From positions 1 through 36,085 of the forward strand of contig JAGWJU010000002.1 in assembly GCA_028865585.1 (NCBI GenBank): 36,085 nt of DNA, in the 5' to 3' direction. The DNA is from Elusimicrobiota bacterium. GTDB taxonomy: Bacteria > Elusimicrobiota > Elusimicrobia > UBA1565 > UBA9628. Shown piece after piece: positions 16,232 through 24,722 of this stretch. The notes under the pieces were generated by a model. That model ran no database searches. It saw nothing but the letters and a program-made list of their open reading frames with translations, and was not told where the DNA came from. The position numbers and the translations under genes were made by a program. Position 1 is the stretch's first letter. Each line of letters starts with the position of its first letter.

Positions 16232-17326
16232 GTGAAAAGATTTAAGTTCTTGCTGTTCGCCGCGTGCTTGGCGCCGGTTGCGGCGCCGTCTTTGTGGGCC
16301 GACTCTCCGGGGGATGCGCCGACGACCAGGTACGTGACGACTTCCCGCGGCTCCCTGGGCCTCTCCGGCTCGGTCTATCTTTATGACTACGCCCCGGCCT
16401 TCTCCGGAGCGAGCAACAACTTCGACCTCTACGCCTTCATCCTGAACCTCGACGGCGCTTCAGCCGACGGCAAAACCGGGCTGCACGCCCAATTCCGCTA
16501 CCGCGACACGAGACTGCGCTCCTATTATCTCTCCAACGTTTGGTTCCAGGAGCTCTATGCCTACCGCAAAACGCCCTGGGGAGACGCGCACGTCGGCAAA
16601 TTTTACAGAAAGGTGGGGATACTCTGGGATGACTCGTTCTTCGGAAACATCCAATATTTCAACGGCCTGAAGCTCGCTCCCAATTACGGCGCGGAGTGGG
16701 TGGGGAACAAGCCTTTGGCTGAAGATTTCAGCGTCGATTATTCCGCGCAATTCTTCCCGAATAACAGCAACACCGACGGATCCCTCCCCGGCCGGGACGT
16801 CGACAGCGATCCTCTGGCCAAAATGCGCAATACCGCGACACTGCGCGTAGTCCCAACCTGGACCTGGGGAAAATCCAATTCCATGGCTTTAGGCTTTTCC
16901 GCGCTGAACGCGAGCCTGGACCGCTCTACCTCGACTGCGGGAAATTTCAACATCAACCAGCTCGCGGCCGACGCGACTTTGACTTGGGGGCCGTCCGTGA
17001 CCTATACCGAGATCCTGCGCCAGAACGGGGAGTTGGACACCACGCAAAACACACTGGGACGTCCCGCCTACGATACGGCGGTCTATCTTCTAGCCGGCAC
17101 GCGCTGGCAGATTAATTCCAGGGTAAACCTTCGCTTTAATTACAGCTCGGCCAATTACGTGGGGCAAAATGCCAGGGAAGAGGAATATGTCCCCGGCGCA
17201 GTGGTAAGCCTGACGCAAAACCTCTCCCTAATCGCAGAGTTCGACTACTGGAGGATCCTCTCCCGGACCGGCGGACAGAGCCTGCTTGATCGCAGCTATA
17301 ATACGGTGCTGCGATACGATTTCTAA
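16232..17326 (+). CDS. Outer-membrane beta-barrel (porin-like) protein
   Basis: 364 residues from GTG 16232, preceded by GGGAGG. Signal peptide about 1-23 (FLLFAACLAPVAAPSLWA). The mature part is a run of amphipathic strands rich in Y, W, N and S and ends in TVLRYDF, the terminal-Phe signal for outer-membrane insertion. It is too short for a TonB-dependent receptor and has no plug domain, so a porin-like substrate channel fits. It is the first gene of the ECF-controlled operon and is followed after 11 bp by an MFS carrier, suggesting an outer-plus-inner membrane transport pair for one solute. Family not identified further. Confidence 0.75.
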   Translation: MKRFKFLLFAACLAPVAAPSLWADSPGDAPTTRYVTTSRGSLGLSGSVYLYDYAPAFSGASNNFDLYAFILNLDGASADGKTGLHAQFRYRDTRLRSYYLSNVWFQELYAYRKTPWGDAHVGKFYRKVGILWDDSFFGNIQYFNGLKLAPNYGAEWVGNKPLAEDFSVDYSAQFFPNNSNTDGSLPGRDVDSDPLAKMRNTATLRVVPTWTWGKSNSMALGFSALNASLDRSTSTAGNFNINQLAADATLTWGPSVTYTEILRQNGELDTTQNTLGRPAYDTAVYLLAGTRWQINSRVNLRFNYSSANYVGQNAREEEYVPGAVVSLTQNLSLIAEFDYWRILSRTGGQSLLDRSYNTVLRYDF

Positions 17327-17337
17327 AGGAGGACGAA

Positions 17338-18714
17338 ATGACCCCAAATTCCACCGCAGCGAATAAGACGCCTTCCATCGGCGAGCGCTTGGATCGCTTG
17401 CAATGGCGGCCGTTCCACACGCGGGTCAGTCTGGCTTTAGGAATCGCCTGGCTCTTGGATTCCTTCGAGGTCAATATCATCGGCAACGTGCTAGGCCTGC
17501 TGAAGAAGCTTTGGGCCATCAGCAGCTTTGAGAGCTCGCTTTTGGTCAGCGTCTGGCTGGTAGGTATCATGGTCGGAGCTCTATTTTTCGGTTATCTTGC
17601 CGATCGCTACGGCCGCCGCAAGCTCTTTCTCCTGACCCTGGCGCTCTATTCGGCCTTTACCTTGGCCTCCGCCGCGGCCCCGGGTTATGTCTGGTTCCTC
17701 GTTTTTCGCTTCCTGACCGCCATCGGGGTGGGCGCCGAATATTCAGCCATCAACTCAGCCATCAGCGAACTCATCCCTGCCCGTTTTCGGGGCCGCGCCA
17801 ACGCGACGGTCATGAATTTCTGGCCGGTGGGGGGAATCGCGGCCGCGCTCATCACGAGCTTTCTCATCAATCTCTTGCCGCCGTCCATCGGCTGGCGTTT
17901 GGCCTTCGGTTTCGGCGCCATCATCGCGCTCTTCACGCTTTGGGCCCGCCGAGCGCTTCCCGAATCGCCGCGATGGCTTTCCAAGCGCGGGCTCGATGTC
18001 CAGGCCCGCGGTGCGCTGGCGCAAATAGAGGATGGGGAACGGCGATTCTCCGGTTCGGACCGTGCTCCCGATCGTGCGCCGGGGTTTTGGGAGCAGTTGA
18101 CGGAACTAGTGCGCCGTTGTCCAGGCCGTCTCGCATTGGGTTGCGCGCTCGACTTCTCGGAGGCCTCGGGCTACTACGGCATCTTTGCTTTCCTGCCGTT
18201 AGTCGTTCTTCCGAAACTGGGCATCGCCGAGGGGCGCGTACCATGGTTCTTCATCGTGGGCAATGTGGGAGCGGCTGCAGGTGGGCTTTTAGCCGCCTGG
18301 GCGCTTGATCGCGCCGGCCGCAAAATCACGGTGACGGGCTTCTATCTCTTGGCCGCCGGCGCGATGCTGATTATGGGTGCGGCCTCGCAAACCGGAAACG
18401 TTACGGGCGTGACTTGGGCCTTCATCGCGGCGAACTTCTGCGCCACGGGCAGTTGGATTTCGGCTTATCCCACGTTCTCGGAGATCTTTCCGACCCACCT
18501 ACGCTCGACCGGCATCGGCTTTTCGGTCGCCTTCGGCCGCATCGGAGCGGCCGCAGCGCCTCCGCTTTTGGTCTACCTCGCCGGACGCTGGAGCCCGATG
18601 GCGGCTTTCGCCCTCCTAGCATCTTTCTGGCTCATCGGCGCCGCAGCCATGGTTCCCTGGTGCGTCAAGGGTCCCGAGGCGCGCGGATTGGCATTGGAGG
18701 CGCTGGAGGCATAA
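17338..18714 (+). CDS. MFS transporter (sugar-porter / aromatic-acid symporter-like)
   Basis: 458 residues with 12 membrane spans. Family signatures: the loop-2 motif GYLADRYGRRK (about 82-92), its half-repeat DRAGRKI in the second half, and PESPRWLSKRG after span 6, typical of the sugar porter/SV2-like branch. The first span carries LDSFEVN, like the acidic motif of aromatic-acid and sialic-acid H+ symporters. AAAGGAGG stands just before the ATG. It would move a small organic solute or metal-organic compound across the inner membrane; direction and substrate are unknown. The stop shares one base with the ATG of the radical SAM gene (TAATG). Confidence 0.9.
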   Translation: MTPNSTAANKTPSIGERLDRLQWRPFHTRVSLALGIAWLLDSFEVNIIGNVLGLLKKLWAISSFESSLLVSVWLVGIMVGALFFGYLADRYGRRKLFLLTLALYSAFTLASAAAPGYVWFLVFRFLTAIGVGAEYSAINSAISELIPARFRGRANATVMNFWPVGGIAAALITSFLINLLPPSIGWRLAFGFGAIIALFTLWARRALPESPRWLSKRGLDVQARGALAQIEDGERRFSGSDRAPDRAPGFWEQLTELVRRCPGRLALGCALDFSEASGYYGIFAFLPLVVLPKLGIAEGRVPWFFIVGNVGAAAGGLLAAWALDRAGRKITVTGFYLLAAGAMLIMGAASQTGNVTGVTWAFIAANFCATGSWISAYPTFSEIFPTHLRSTGIGFSVAFGRIGAAAAPPLLVYLAGRWSPMAAFALLASFWLIGAAAMVPWCVKGPEARGLALEALEA

Positions 18715-19607
18715 TGGAAGCAGCGGCAAAACCCGTCAATACGGAACAGCGCTATCCTTTTTCGCCCCTGTTCGCTCTCGACACGCTCTGGCTTCAGGTG
18801 GCGGGGACCCTCTGCAACCTGCGCTGCACTCATTGCTTCATCTCCTGCTCTCCGGCCAATCACAGCCATGAAATGATGTCCCTCGAAGATGTGAGGCGCT
18901 ATCTGGACGAGGCACGGCAGATGGGAGTTAAAGAGTATTACTTTACCGGTGGAGAGCCCTTCATGAACAAGGATCTCTTCGCCATGATTGAACTGGCTCT
19001 CAAGCAAGGCCCCGTCTCCATCCTGACCAATGGCCTGCTGATCACCTCTAAAACCGCCGCGCGGCTTAAAAGCCTTTCGGACGCCTCGGACTACAGCCTG
19101 GAGCTGCGCGTTTCCTTGGACGGCTATGACGCCGCGACTCATGACGCGGTCCGGGGCCTCGGCACATTCGGAAAGACGCTCAAGGGCGTCTTAAACCTGG
19201 CCGAGGCGGGCCTCAATCCCGTCATCACCGCGGTCGAGGTGAAGGATGACTTGGGCGCCCGGCAAGGCCGCGAAAAATTCCTGGCCTTCTTAAAATCCAT
19301 CGGACTCACAAAGCCCCGGCTTAAAATACTGCCCATTCTGCGATTGGGAGCCGAAATTCACCGGACGCGCGCCTATGAGGCCTGGGAAAACCTGCGCGGA
19401 CGCGAACTGACGAAAGAAGACGGCTTGGCTCTGCAGTGCTCCTCCTGCCGCATGGCGACGTCCAAAGGCGTCTACGTCTGCCCCTTGCTCATCGATTCGC
19501 CGGACGCGCGCATGGGGGCGACATTGCGGGACTCCCTGCGGCCTTTTGAACTTAAGCATCAGGCGTGCTATACCTGCCACGCCACGGGGTTTTCATGCCG
19601 GACTTAA
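18714..19607 (+). CDS. Radical SAM enzyme with Cys-rich C-terminal (SPASM/twitch-like) region
   Basis: 297 residues; ATG 18714 is fused to the MFS stop. The 4Fe-4S motif CNLRCTHC (C34, C38, C41, CxxxCxxC) and GGEPFMN (SAM-binding GGEP) define the radical SAM fold. The C-terminus has two cysteine clusters: CSSCRMATSKGVYVCP (near residues 242-257) and CYTCHATGFSC (C285-C295), able to hold an auxiliary iron-sulfur cluster as in SPASM or twitch enzymes. Those act on peptides or small molecules; the substrate is unknown. It is not the ArsS type, whose DUF3641 domain is absent, although the two transferases downstream are usual ArsS neighbours. Confidence 0.88.
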   Translation: MEAAAKPVNTEQRYPFSPLFALDTLWLQVAGTLCNLRCTHCFISCSPANHSHEMMSLEDVRRYLDEARQMGVKEYYFTGGEPFMNKDLFAMIELALKQGPVSILTNGLLITSKTAARLKSLSDASDYSLELRVSLDGYDAATHDAVRGLGTFGKTLKGVLNLAEAGLNPVITAVEVKDDLGARQGREKFLAFLKSIGLTKPRLKILPILRLGAEIHRTRAYEAWENLRGRELTKEDGLALQCSSCRMATSKGVYVCPLLIDSPDARMGATLRDSLRPFELKHQACYTCHATGFSCRT

Positions 19608-20413
19608 ACGGCCGGACCATAGAGGCGGGAGCCTTCAAGAGCGTCGCCTTCATCGGCGGCATCTATTCTAATTATCTCGCCCTGGGAAAAGCGCTCGAGT
19701 TGCTTAAAGGACGGGCGGATACCGTTGTGGCATTGGGCGATTTCGGCGCGTTCGGGCCGCATCCTGACCGAACGCTTGAAATTCTGCGGGAAAGGGAAAT
19801 AGCGGCCATCCGGGGGAACTACGAGGAGGCCTTGGCCGAGGGCGCGGACGACTGCCGCTGCGGCTACACCGATCCGCGCGACAATGAGTTCGCCCGGATC
19901 TCCTACGATTACACAAAAGCGAACACCTCGCGGGAGCACGTGCAATGGATGGGCTCCTTGCCCGCGCATATCCGCTTAAGCATAGCCGGGAAGCGGATTC
20001 TGCTCTGCCACGGCTCGCCGCGCCGCGTCAACGAGTTTCTCTGGGAAAGCGCCACGCCCGAGCCCTTCATCAAAAAAATGCTGGACGACCACGAGGCCGA
20101 CATCGTGGTCTGCACCCACACGGGGCTCCACTGGGCCCGCTTCATAGAGCCGGGCCGAGGCGTGGTCAACGTCGGAGCTCTCGGGCGTCCCGCCAACGAC
20201 GGCGCTCCTCGCGTCTGGACGGCCGTCATCGAGGAGAAGGACGGCGCGCCGGCAGTCCGTTTTTTGCCCGTGGAGTACGATTTCGAGCGGCTGGCGCGCG
20301 AGATGGAGTCGGAAAAGCTGCCGCCCGAGTTCGCCCAAACCATCCGCACCGGCTGGTGGACGACCTGCCTGGAAACGCTGCCCGCCAAGGAGCGGGCCGC
20401 GGGGAAGTTCTAG
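19595..20413 (+). CDS. Calcineurin-like metallophosphoesterase homologue with altered metal site
   Basis: 272 residues from ATG 19595, 13 bp inside the radical SAM gene. The YfcE-like fold is traceable: GDFGAFGP (D49), RGNYEEA (N75), LCHGSPRRVNEFLW (H139), CTHTGLHW and VNVGALGRPANDG. But the first metal motif, normally DxHxN, reads GIYSN (G22, Y24), and the GNH motif reads GNY. Loss of both residues that normally bind the first metal, and of the catalytic histidine, suggests it is not an ordinary phosphodiesterase; it may bind a different ligand, use one metal only or be a binding partner of the radical SAM enzyme. An extra pair, CRC (C87, C89), could bind metal. Confidence 0.8.
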   Translation: MPDLNGRTIEAGAFKSVAFIGGIYSNYLALGKALELLKGRADTVVALGDFGAFGPHPDRTLEILREREIAAIRGNYEEALAEGADDCRCGYTDPRDNEFARISYDYTKANTSREHVQWMGSLPAHIRLSIAGKRILLCHGSPRRVNEFLWESATPEPFIKKMLDDHEADIVVCTHTGLHWARFIEPGRGVVNVGALGRPANDGAPRVWTAVIEEKDGAPAVRFLPVEYDFERLAREMESEKLPPEFAQTIRTGWWTTCLETLPAKERAAGKF

Positions 20414-20420
20414 CGGCGAG

Positions 20421-21104
20421 ATGAAGATATCAATCATCATTCCCGTTCTAAACGAGAGCGGGACAATCGCCGCCGCGCTCAAGCGCCTCAAAGAGCCCGG
20501 CGAGGCGGAGCCCCCGGAGATTATTGTTTCCGACGGAGGAAGCGCCGACGGCACGCCGGAAGCGGCTCAAAATCTGGCGGACAACGTGATACGGGCCGGC
20601 AGACCCGGCCGCGCGCGGCAGATGCATGAAGGCGCCTTGGCCGCCGCGGGGGAACTTCTGCTCTTCCTTCACGCCGACACCCGCCTGCCGGAAAATTGGA
20701 GGGAAGTTCTGGAGGAAGCTTGGCGCGGACGTCCGCGGCCGGCCGCTGCGGCGTTTCGCCTGCGCTTCGACAGCGATTCATGGTTCTATCGCATTATCGC
20801 CCGAGCTGCCGCTTGGCGCAGCCGGATGACCGGGGTTCCGCTGGGAGATCAGGCTATCGCCGTTTTGCGCGAAGATTACTTCCAGGTCGGAGGATTCCCC
20901 CCGGTGCCGCTGATGGAGGAATACTTTCTCATCGCCAAGCTCAGACGTCTTGGCCCGGTGCTCATCCTGCCCGAGGCCGCCGTCACCTCGGCCAGGCGCT
21001 ACGAAAAAAAAGGCCGCGTTTTCCAGGTTTTAAGGAACGCCTTCATCACCGCCCTATTCTACGCGGGGGTCCCGCCGCGAGTGCTGGCGAAAATTTACCG
21101 ATGA
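20421..21104 (+). CDS. TIGR04283-family (arsenosugar-type) family 2 glycosyltransferase
   Basis: 227 residues. GT-A fold of family 2: SIIIPVLNESGTIAAAL at the N-terminus, VSDGGSADGT (nucleotide-sugar binding), LLFLHADTRLP with the metal-binding DxD-like HAD, and GDQAIAVLREDYFQVGGFP, which is typical for TIGR04283. That family was first named as rSAM/selenodomain-associated transferase 2 and is now annotated for arsenosugar biosynthesis. Start follows the phosphoesterase stop by 7 bp; its stop overlaps the next ATG (ATGA). True sugar donor and acceptor are not known here. Confidence 0.88.
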   Translation: MKISIIIPVLNESGTIAAALKRLKEPGEAEPPEIIVSDGGSADGTPEAAQNLADNVIRAGRPGRARQMHEGALAAAGELLLFLHADTRLPENWREVLEEAWRGRPRPAAAAFRLRFDSDSWFYRIIARAAAWRSRMTGVPLGDQAIAVLREDYFQVGGFPPVPLMEEYFLIAKLRRLGPVLILPEAAVTSARRYEKKGRVFQVLRNAFITALFYAGVPPRVLAKIYR

Positions 21105-21793
21105 CCCAGCGGCAGGACGCCGTCGTGGTTTTCGCCAAAGCGCCGGTCCCCGGCCGCGTCAAAACAAGACTGTGCCCGCCGCTGTCTTTCGGACAGGCCG
21201 CGCAATTATACCGGGCCTTCATCCTGGACACCCTGGCGTGCGCGCGGAGCATTGCCGGGGTCAAGCTCCTGGTGGCCTACGCCGATGACGGAGCCTCGCC
21301 GGAGCTGAACTGGCTTAAAAATCAGCCCGGCTTTGATTTTTTTCCGCAGGAAGGCGGGGATTTAGGCGAGCGGCTCGTCCGCGCGTTCGACAGTGTTTTT
21401 CAAGGCGGAGCCGGGAAAGCCGTGATCATCGGCTCCGACGCGCCGCAGATCCGCCCCGAGACGATAAGACGCGCGCTGGATTCGCTCTCCGAAAGCGACG
21501 CCGTGCTTGGGCCCGCCGAAGACGGCGGCTACTATCTCATCGGGCTTAAGGAGCGCCGACCGGAGCTGTTCCAGGATGTCCCATGGTCCACGGACAAGGC
21601 CTTCGAGGAGACCCTCACCCGCGCGCGGAGTTCCGGCTTGAAAGTTTCGCTACTGGCGCCGATGGCGGACATGGACACCGTATCGGATGTTATAAACTTA
21701 GGACGCGAATTACGGGGAAAGCCGCCGGAAATTTGTCCCGCAACAGGTGAAGTCATGAATAGGCTTATTACAGGAGGGAAAGAGAGTGCTTAA
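21101..21793 (+). CDS. TIGR04282-family (DUF2064) glycosyltransferase-like protein
   Basis: 230 residues from ATG 21101, coupled to the preceding gene. The nucleotidyl/glycosyl-transferase-like fold of DUF2064: VVVFAKAPVPGRVKTRLCPP at the N-terminus, GDLGERLVRAFDS, VIIGSDAPQIRPETI and GPAEDGGYYLIGL, then WSTDKAFEETL and MADMDTVSDV. The family (rSAM/selenodomain-associated transferase 1) travels with TIGR04283 in clusters annotated for arsenosugar synthesis. Here neither ArsM nor ArsS is visible, so the product may be another glycosylated compound. Confidence 0.88.
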   Translation: MTQRQDAVVVFAKAPVPGRVKTRLCPPLSFGQAAQLYRAFILDTLACARSIAGVKLLVAYADDGASPELNWLKNQPGFDFFPQEGGDLGERLVRAFDSVFQGGAGKAVIIGSDAPQIRPETIRRALDSLSESDAVLGPAEDGGYYLIGLKERRPELFQDVPWSTDKAFEETLTRARSSGLKVSLLAPMADMDTVSDVINLGRELRGKPPEICPATGEVMNRLITGGKESA

Positions 21794-23144
21794 AAAAATG
21801 TCGGCCGCCTTTTTTGTCTGCGCCATCATCGGGTTCGTCGGCGGCGTTTTCTATCTGAGAAAAAAGTATGCGGCGGCGCCGATCATGATGATTCCGGTCA
21901 GAACCTACACCACGTTCCAGTACCCCGAGGACCCGGCCCGCCACAGTTCCCGCTTCGGCTTCTACGACGCGCGCCGCTTGAAGCTCGTCACCAAGGACGG
22001 CGTACATTTTAATTTTATTTTCAAACCGGAAAACGGCCGCACGGCGCGGGTCGTGTTCAAGAACGTGGACGTACGGCTTTTGAGCACGACTTTGCCGGCC
22101 TGGACGAAAAGCGACCCCGCCCTCCAGCGCATCGCCCTGACGGATCGGGAGTGGAACCGGCAGGAAGTGAGCTTTAATCCCCATGGAAGTCATTTTGAAA
22201 TCAGCGGAGGAGACGGATGGGAAAAGGAACACATCTACGCGGCGCACCTGGCCAGGAACTGCCTCAACGCCGGCTTATGGGAGGTTCTCTTGTTCGACAA
22301 GGAGAACGGCCGCAAAACCCTCTACTACCACGGCTGGTTCACCTTTCCGCTGGGCTGGTATCGGAAACTTTTTGAGCGCGAGACCGGATTGGCTTATTGG
22401 AGACACTGGTATTATCTGGAGCACTGGGATAATCCCGCGGGGCTCAAAATGGACCTCTCCAAGCTGCGGCGCATGCTGGCGCAATATCCGGTCGAAGCCT
22501 CGTTCAACCCGAATGAGCCCATCCTGCGAGAAGGCGAACAAATCGACAAGCGCAAGAACATCAGCGTCGAAACATTATCTGCCTGGGGAGACATTCTCCG
22601 CAAGAGTCCGTCCATTCGCTACGCCGCCTTTTTGCCGCCCGGCCGTTATTTCGTGAGCCATCCCTGGGGCAACGAGTACTGGCGGCTGGCGAAATTCGAG
22701 GGGGCCGTTTGGCGCCGGATTATTTCCCCGGCCGGGCCCAAACCTCTTGATGAACTAGAGCTTCAATTCAAAAGCACAAAAGGAGCGCTCAGCCGTTATA
22801 TCATCAGCGGCTTTTCCCTAAGCGCGCTGCCCCGGCTTAAGCTCGAGGACTATCCGAAAGGCCTTTACATGCCCATGGGCATCGGCGTGCCGCCGTTCCA
22901 CCAAAGCTACGAGGATCTGGAGAAAAATCCTCCGCAAAAGACTCCTTATTTCTGCCTGTGGCTCGATTCGCGGGGCCGCTGGATCAACCACCACGAGGGC
23001 GGCATCGACGGCCCCGTCTTATTGCGCGACAAGGACAATCCCGATCTGCTCCATGTCTTCCTTCTCTCCTACGAGAGGCACACCCTGATCGGACACTATG
23101 TGATTCACCTCGGGCATCATGCAAAATTGGGAGGCGCTCGATGA
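21786..23144 (+). CDS. Membrane-anchored protein of unknown function
   Basis: 452 residues from GTG 21786, with GGAGGG 8 nt upstream and an 8-bp overlap with the preceding gene. One N-terminal span (about 5-24, AAFFVCAIIGFVGGVFYL) anchors a long extracytoplasmic part, rich in W, Y, H and R (for example GLAYWRHWYYLEHWDN) with an aromatic, His-containing C-terminus (HYVIHLGHHAKLGG). I recognise no family and no catalytic motif. Its place between the TIGR04282 transferase and DUF547 gene, in an unbroken coupled operon, implies a role in the same pathway, perhaps acting on the product outside the inner membrane (inference). Confidence 0.7.
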   Translation: MLKKMSAAFFVCAIIGFVGGVFYLRKKYAAAPIMMIPVRTYTTFQYPEDPARHSSRFGFYDARRLKLVTKDGVHFNFIFKPENGRTARVVFKNVDVRLLSTTLPAWTKSDPALQRIALTDREWNRQEVSFNPHGSHFEISGGDGWEKEHIYAAHLARNCLNAGLWEVLLFDKENGRKTLYYHGWFTFPLGWYRKLFERETGLAYWRHWYYLEHWDNPAGLKMDLSKLRRMLAQYPVEASFNPNEPILREGEQIDKRKNISVETLSAWGDILRKSPSIRYAAFLPPGRYFVSHPWGNEYWRLAKFEGAVWRRIISPAGPKPLDELELQFKSTKGALSRYIISGFSLSALPRLKLEDYPKGLYMPMGIGVPPFHQSYEDLEKNPPQKTPYFCLWLDSRGRWINHHEGGIDGPVLLRDKDNPDLLHVFLLSYERHTLIGHYVIHLGHHAKLGGAR

Positions 23145-23959
23145 AATCAATTAGCATTAAAGCGCTGGCTCCGTTAACCGCATGCGCGCTGCTCTTGGCC
23201 TCAGCTCTCTCGGCCGCGGCGTCCGATCAGTCCCACGCCCTGTACGCCGAAGTGCTCAAAGCCTACGTGCATGACGGCCGGGTGGACTACGGAGCGCTTT
23301 CTCGGAAACCCGAAGACTTGGACCTCTATCTTAAAACTTTAGCCGCGGTCCCGCGGGGGGAATTCAAAAGCTGGCCGACATCGGATCAACTCGCCTTTCT
23401 CTTAAATCTCTACAACGCGGCGACTCTGCGCCTCATCGTCAGCCACTATCCTATTAAAAGCATCAAGGACATCGGGCACCTTTGGCAGAGTCCCTGGGAC
23501 TTGCCCGTGGTTCATCTCTTCGGTAAGACCATCACGCTCAACGACGTGGAGCACGGCATCATCCGCAAGGATTACGCCGAGCCGCGCGTGCACATGGCCT
23601 TGGTCTGCGCTTCCAAGGGCTGTCCGCCGCTTCGGGACGAGCCCTACGTCGGCGCGCGGCTCAACGCCCAACTCGATGACCAAGCTCGGGCGTTCCTGCG
23701 CAATCCGGACAAGTTCCGCATCGATCGCAAGGCCGGCGTCGTGTATCTTTCCTCCATCTTCAAGTGGTACGGACAAGACTTCATTCCCCGTTATCTGCCG
23801 GCTTCGGGCTTCGGCTTAGGAAGCGCCAAAGAGCGCGCCAGCCTCCATTTCATCGGCGATTATTTGAGCGCCGCGGATCGCGACTACTTAGCCAAAGGCC
23901 GCTACCGGGTTGATTATCTCGATTACGATTGGTCCTTGAACGAACGGGGCTCGCGATGA
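23141..23959 (+). CDS. DUF547 exported protein
   Basis: 272 residues from ATG 23141 (ATGA overlap with the previous stop). Signal peptide about 1-27 (TACALLLASALSAAASD). The DUF547 domain is clear: QLAFLLNLYNAATLRLIV, SIKDIG, NDVEHGIIRKDYAEPRVHMA, and CASKGCPPLR, a conserved segment with two cysteines and probable papain-like/transglutaminase-like active-site context. DUF547 proteins are periplasmic and uncharacterised biochemically to my knowledge; they often sit near TVP38 and TIGR04282/04283 genes. Stop overlaps the next ATG. Confidence 0.88.
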   Translation: MKSISIKALAPLTACALLLASALSAAASDQSHALYAEVLKAYVHDGRVDYGALSRKPEDLDLYLKTLAAVPRGEFKSWPTSDQLAFLLNLYNAATLRLIVSHYPIKSIKDIGHLWQSPWDLPVVHLFGKTITLNDVEHGIIRKDYAEPRVHMALVCASKGCPPLRDEPYVGARLNAQLDDQARAFLRNPDKFRIDRKAGVVYLSSIFKWYGQDFIPRYLPASGFGLGSAKERASLHFIGDYLSAADRDYLAKGRYRVDYLDYDWSLNERGSR

Positions 23960-24648
23960 AGCGGGTCAAATGGTTCGGAGCCGCGGTTGCCCTTCTTCTC
24001 TTAATCGTCCTGGCCGGGCATTGGAATGTCCAAGGGTTGCTGCGCCGGTCTCTGGCCGCCATCCAAAACATGGGGCCGTGGGCCCCCGGACTCTTTATCG
24101 GAGCCTACATCGCCGCCACCATCTTATTTATTCCCGGCTCACTGCTCACCTTGGGCGCGGGCGTTCTCTTCGGCGTGCTGTGGGGGACGATCTACGTTTC
24201 CATCGGCTCCGTCATGGGCGCCGCGGCGGCGTTCATTCTGGGGCGCACCCTGGCGCGCGATTGGGTCTCTCGCCGCGTCGAAGCCAACGCGAAATTCAAG
24301 GCCGTCAGCCGGGCCGTGGCCGAGGACGGCTGGAAAATCGTGGCGCTGGTGCGGCTCTCTCCTATTTTTCCTTTTAATCTCCTCAATTATGCGCTGGGGG
24401 TCACCGAAGTTTCCTTTCGAGACTACGTCCTGGCGTCGTGGATCGGCATGCTGCCCGGCACCCTGCTCTACGTCTACATCGGCTCCTTGGCCGGGAATCT
24501 GGCGCGGTTAGGATCCTCCTCGGGGCGCTCCCGCGGCCCCTGGGAATGGACTTTTTACGCCGTGGGCTTGTTGGCCACGTTGGCCGTGTCGCTTTACGTG
24601 GGCCGCATCGCGCGCCGGGCGATGCGCGAGCAGGAAACCCCGGAATAA
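23956..24648 (+). CDS. TVP38/TMEM64-family inner-membrane protein
   Basis: 230 residues, last gene of the operon that begins at 16232. Five to six membrane spans; the conserved SNARE-associated/DedA core is seen as FIPGSLLTLGAGVLFG, GSVMGAAAAFILGRTLARDW and VALVRLSPIFPFNLLNYALG, with the charged arginines typical of the family. DedA/TVP38 proteins move lipids or act on membrane charge; bacterial members are frequently found beside metal-reductase genes, as here (merA lies 1.1 kb downstream). Specific role unknown. Confidence 0.88.
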   Translation: MKRVKWFGAAVALLLLIVLAGHWNVQGLLRRSLAAIQNMGPWAPGLFIGAYIAATILFIPGSLLTLGAGVLFGVLWGTIYVSIGSVMGAAAAFILGRTLARDWVSRRVEANAKFKAVSRAVAEDGWKIVALVRLSPIFPFNLLNYALGVTEVSFRDYVLASWIGMLPGTLLYVYIGSLAGNLARLGSSSGRSRGPWEWTFYAVGLLATLAVSLYVGRIARRAMREQETPE

Positions 24649-24672
24649 TCGGCCGCGAGGCGCCCGTCCCTC

Positions 24673-24704
24673 TTGACTCTATACTCTAGTATAGGGTCTA
24701 TAAT
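24673..24704 (+). promoter_or_regulatory. MerR-type promoter/operator of the mer operon
   Basis: TTGACT (24673-24678), a 20-bp spacer, TATAAT (24699-24704). The spacer holds a perfect dyad CTATAC-N4-GTATAG (24679-24694) flanked by ACT and GGGT. The 20-bp spacer with central dyad is the classic arrangement for MerR repression and metal-triggered DNA untwisting. The merR ATG is at 24723 with AGGAG at 24712-24716. Confidence 0.85.
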
Positions 24705-24722
24705 TTAACCCAGGAGCGAAAC

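Noticed and set aside
18714..19607. ArsS-type radical SAM enzyme
   Set aside because: No DUF3641 C-terminal domain; the C-terminal Cys clusters look like a SPASM or twitch region instead.
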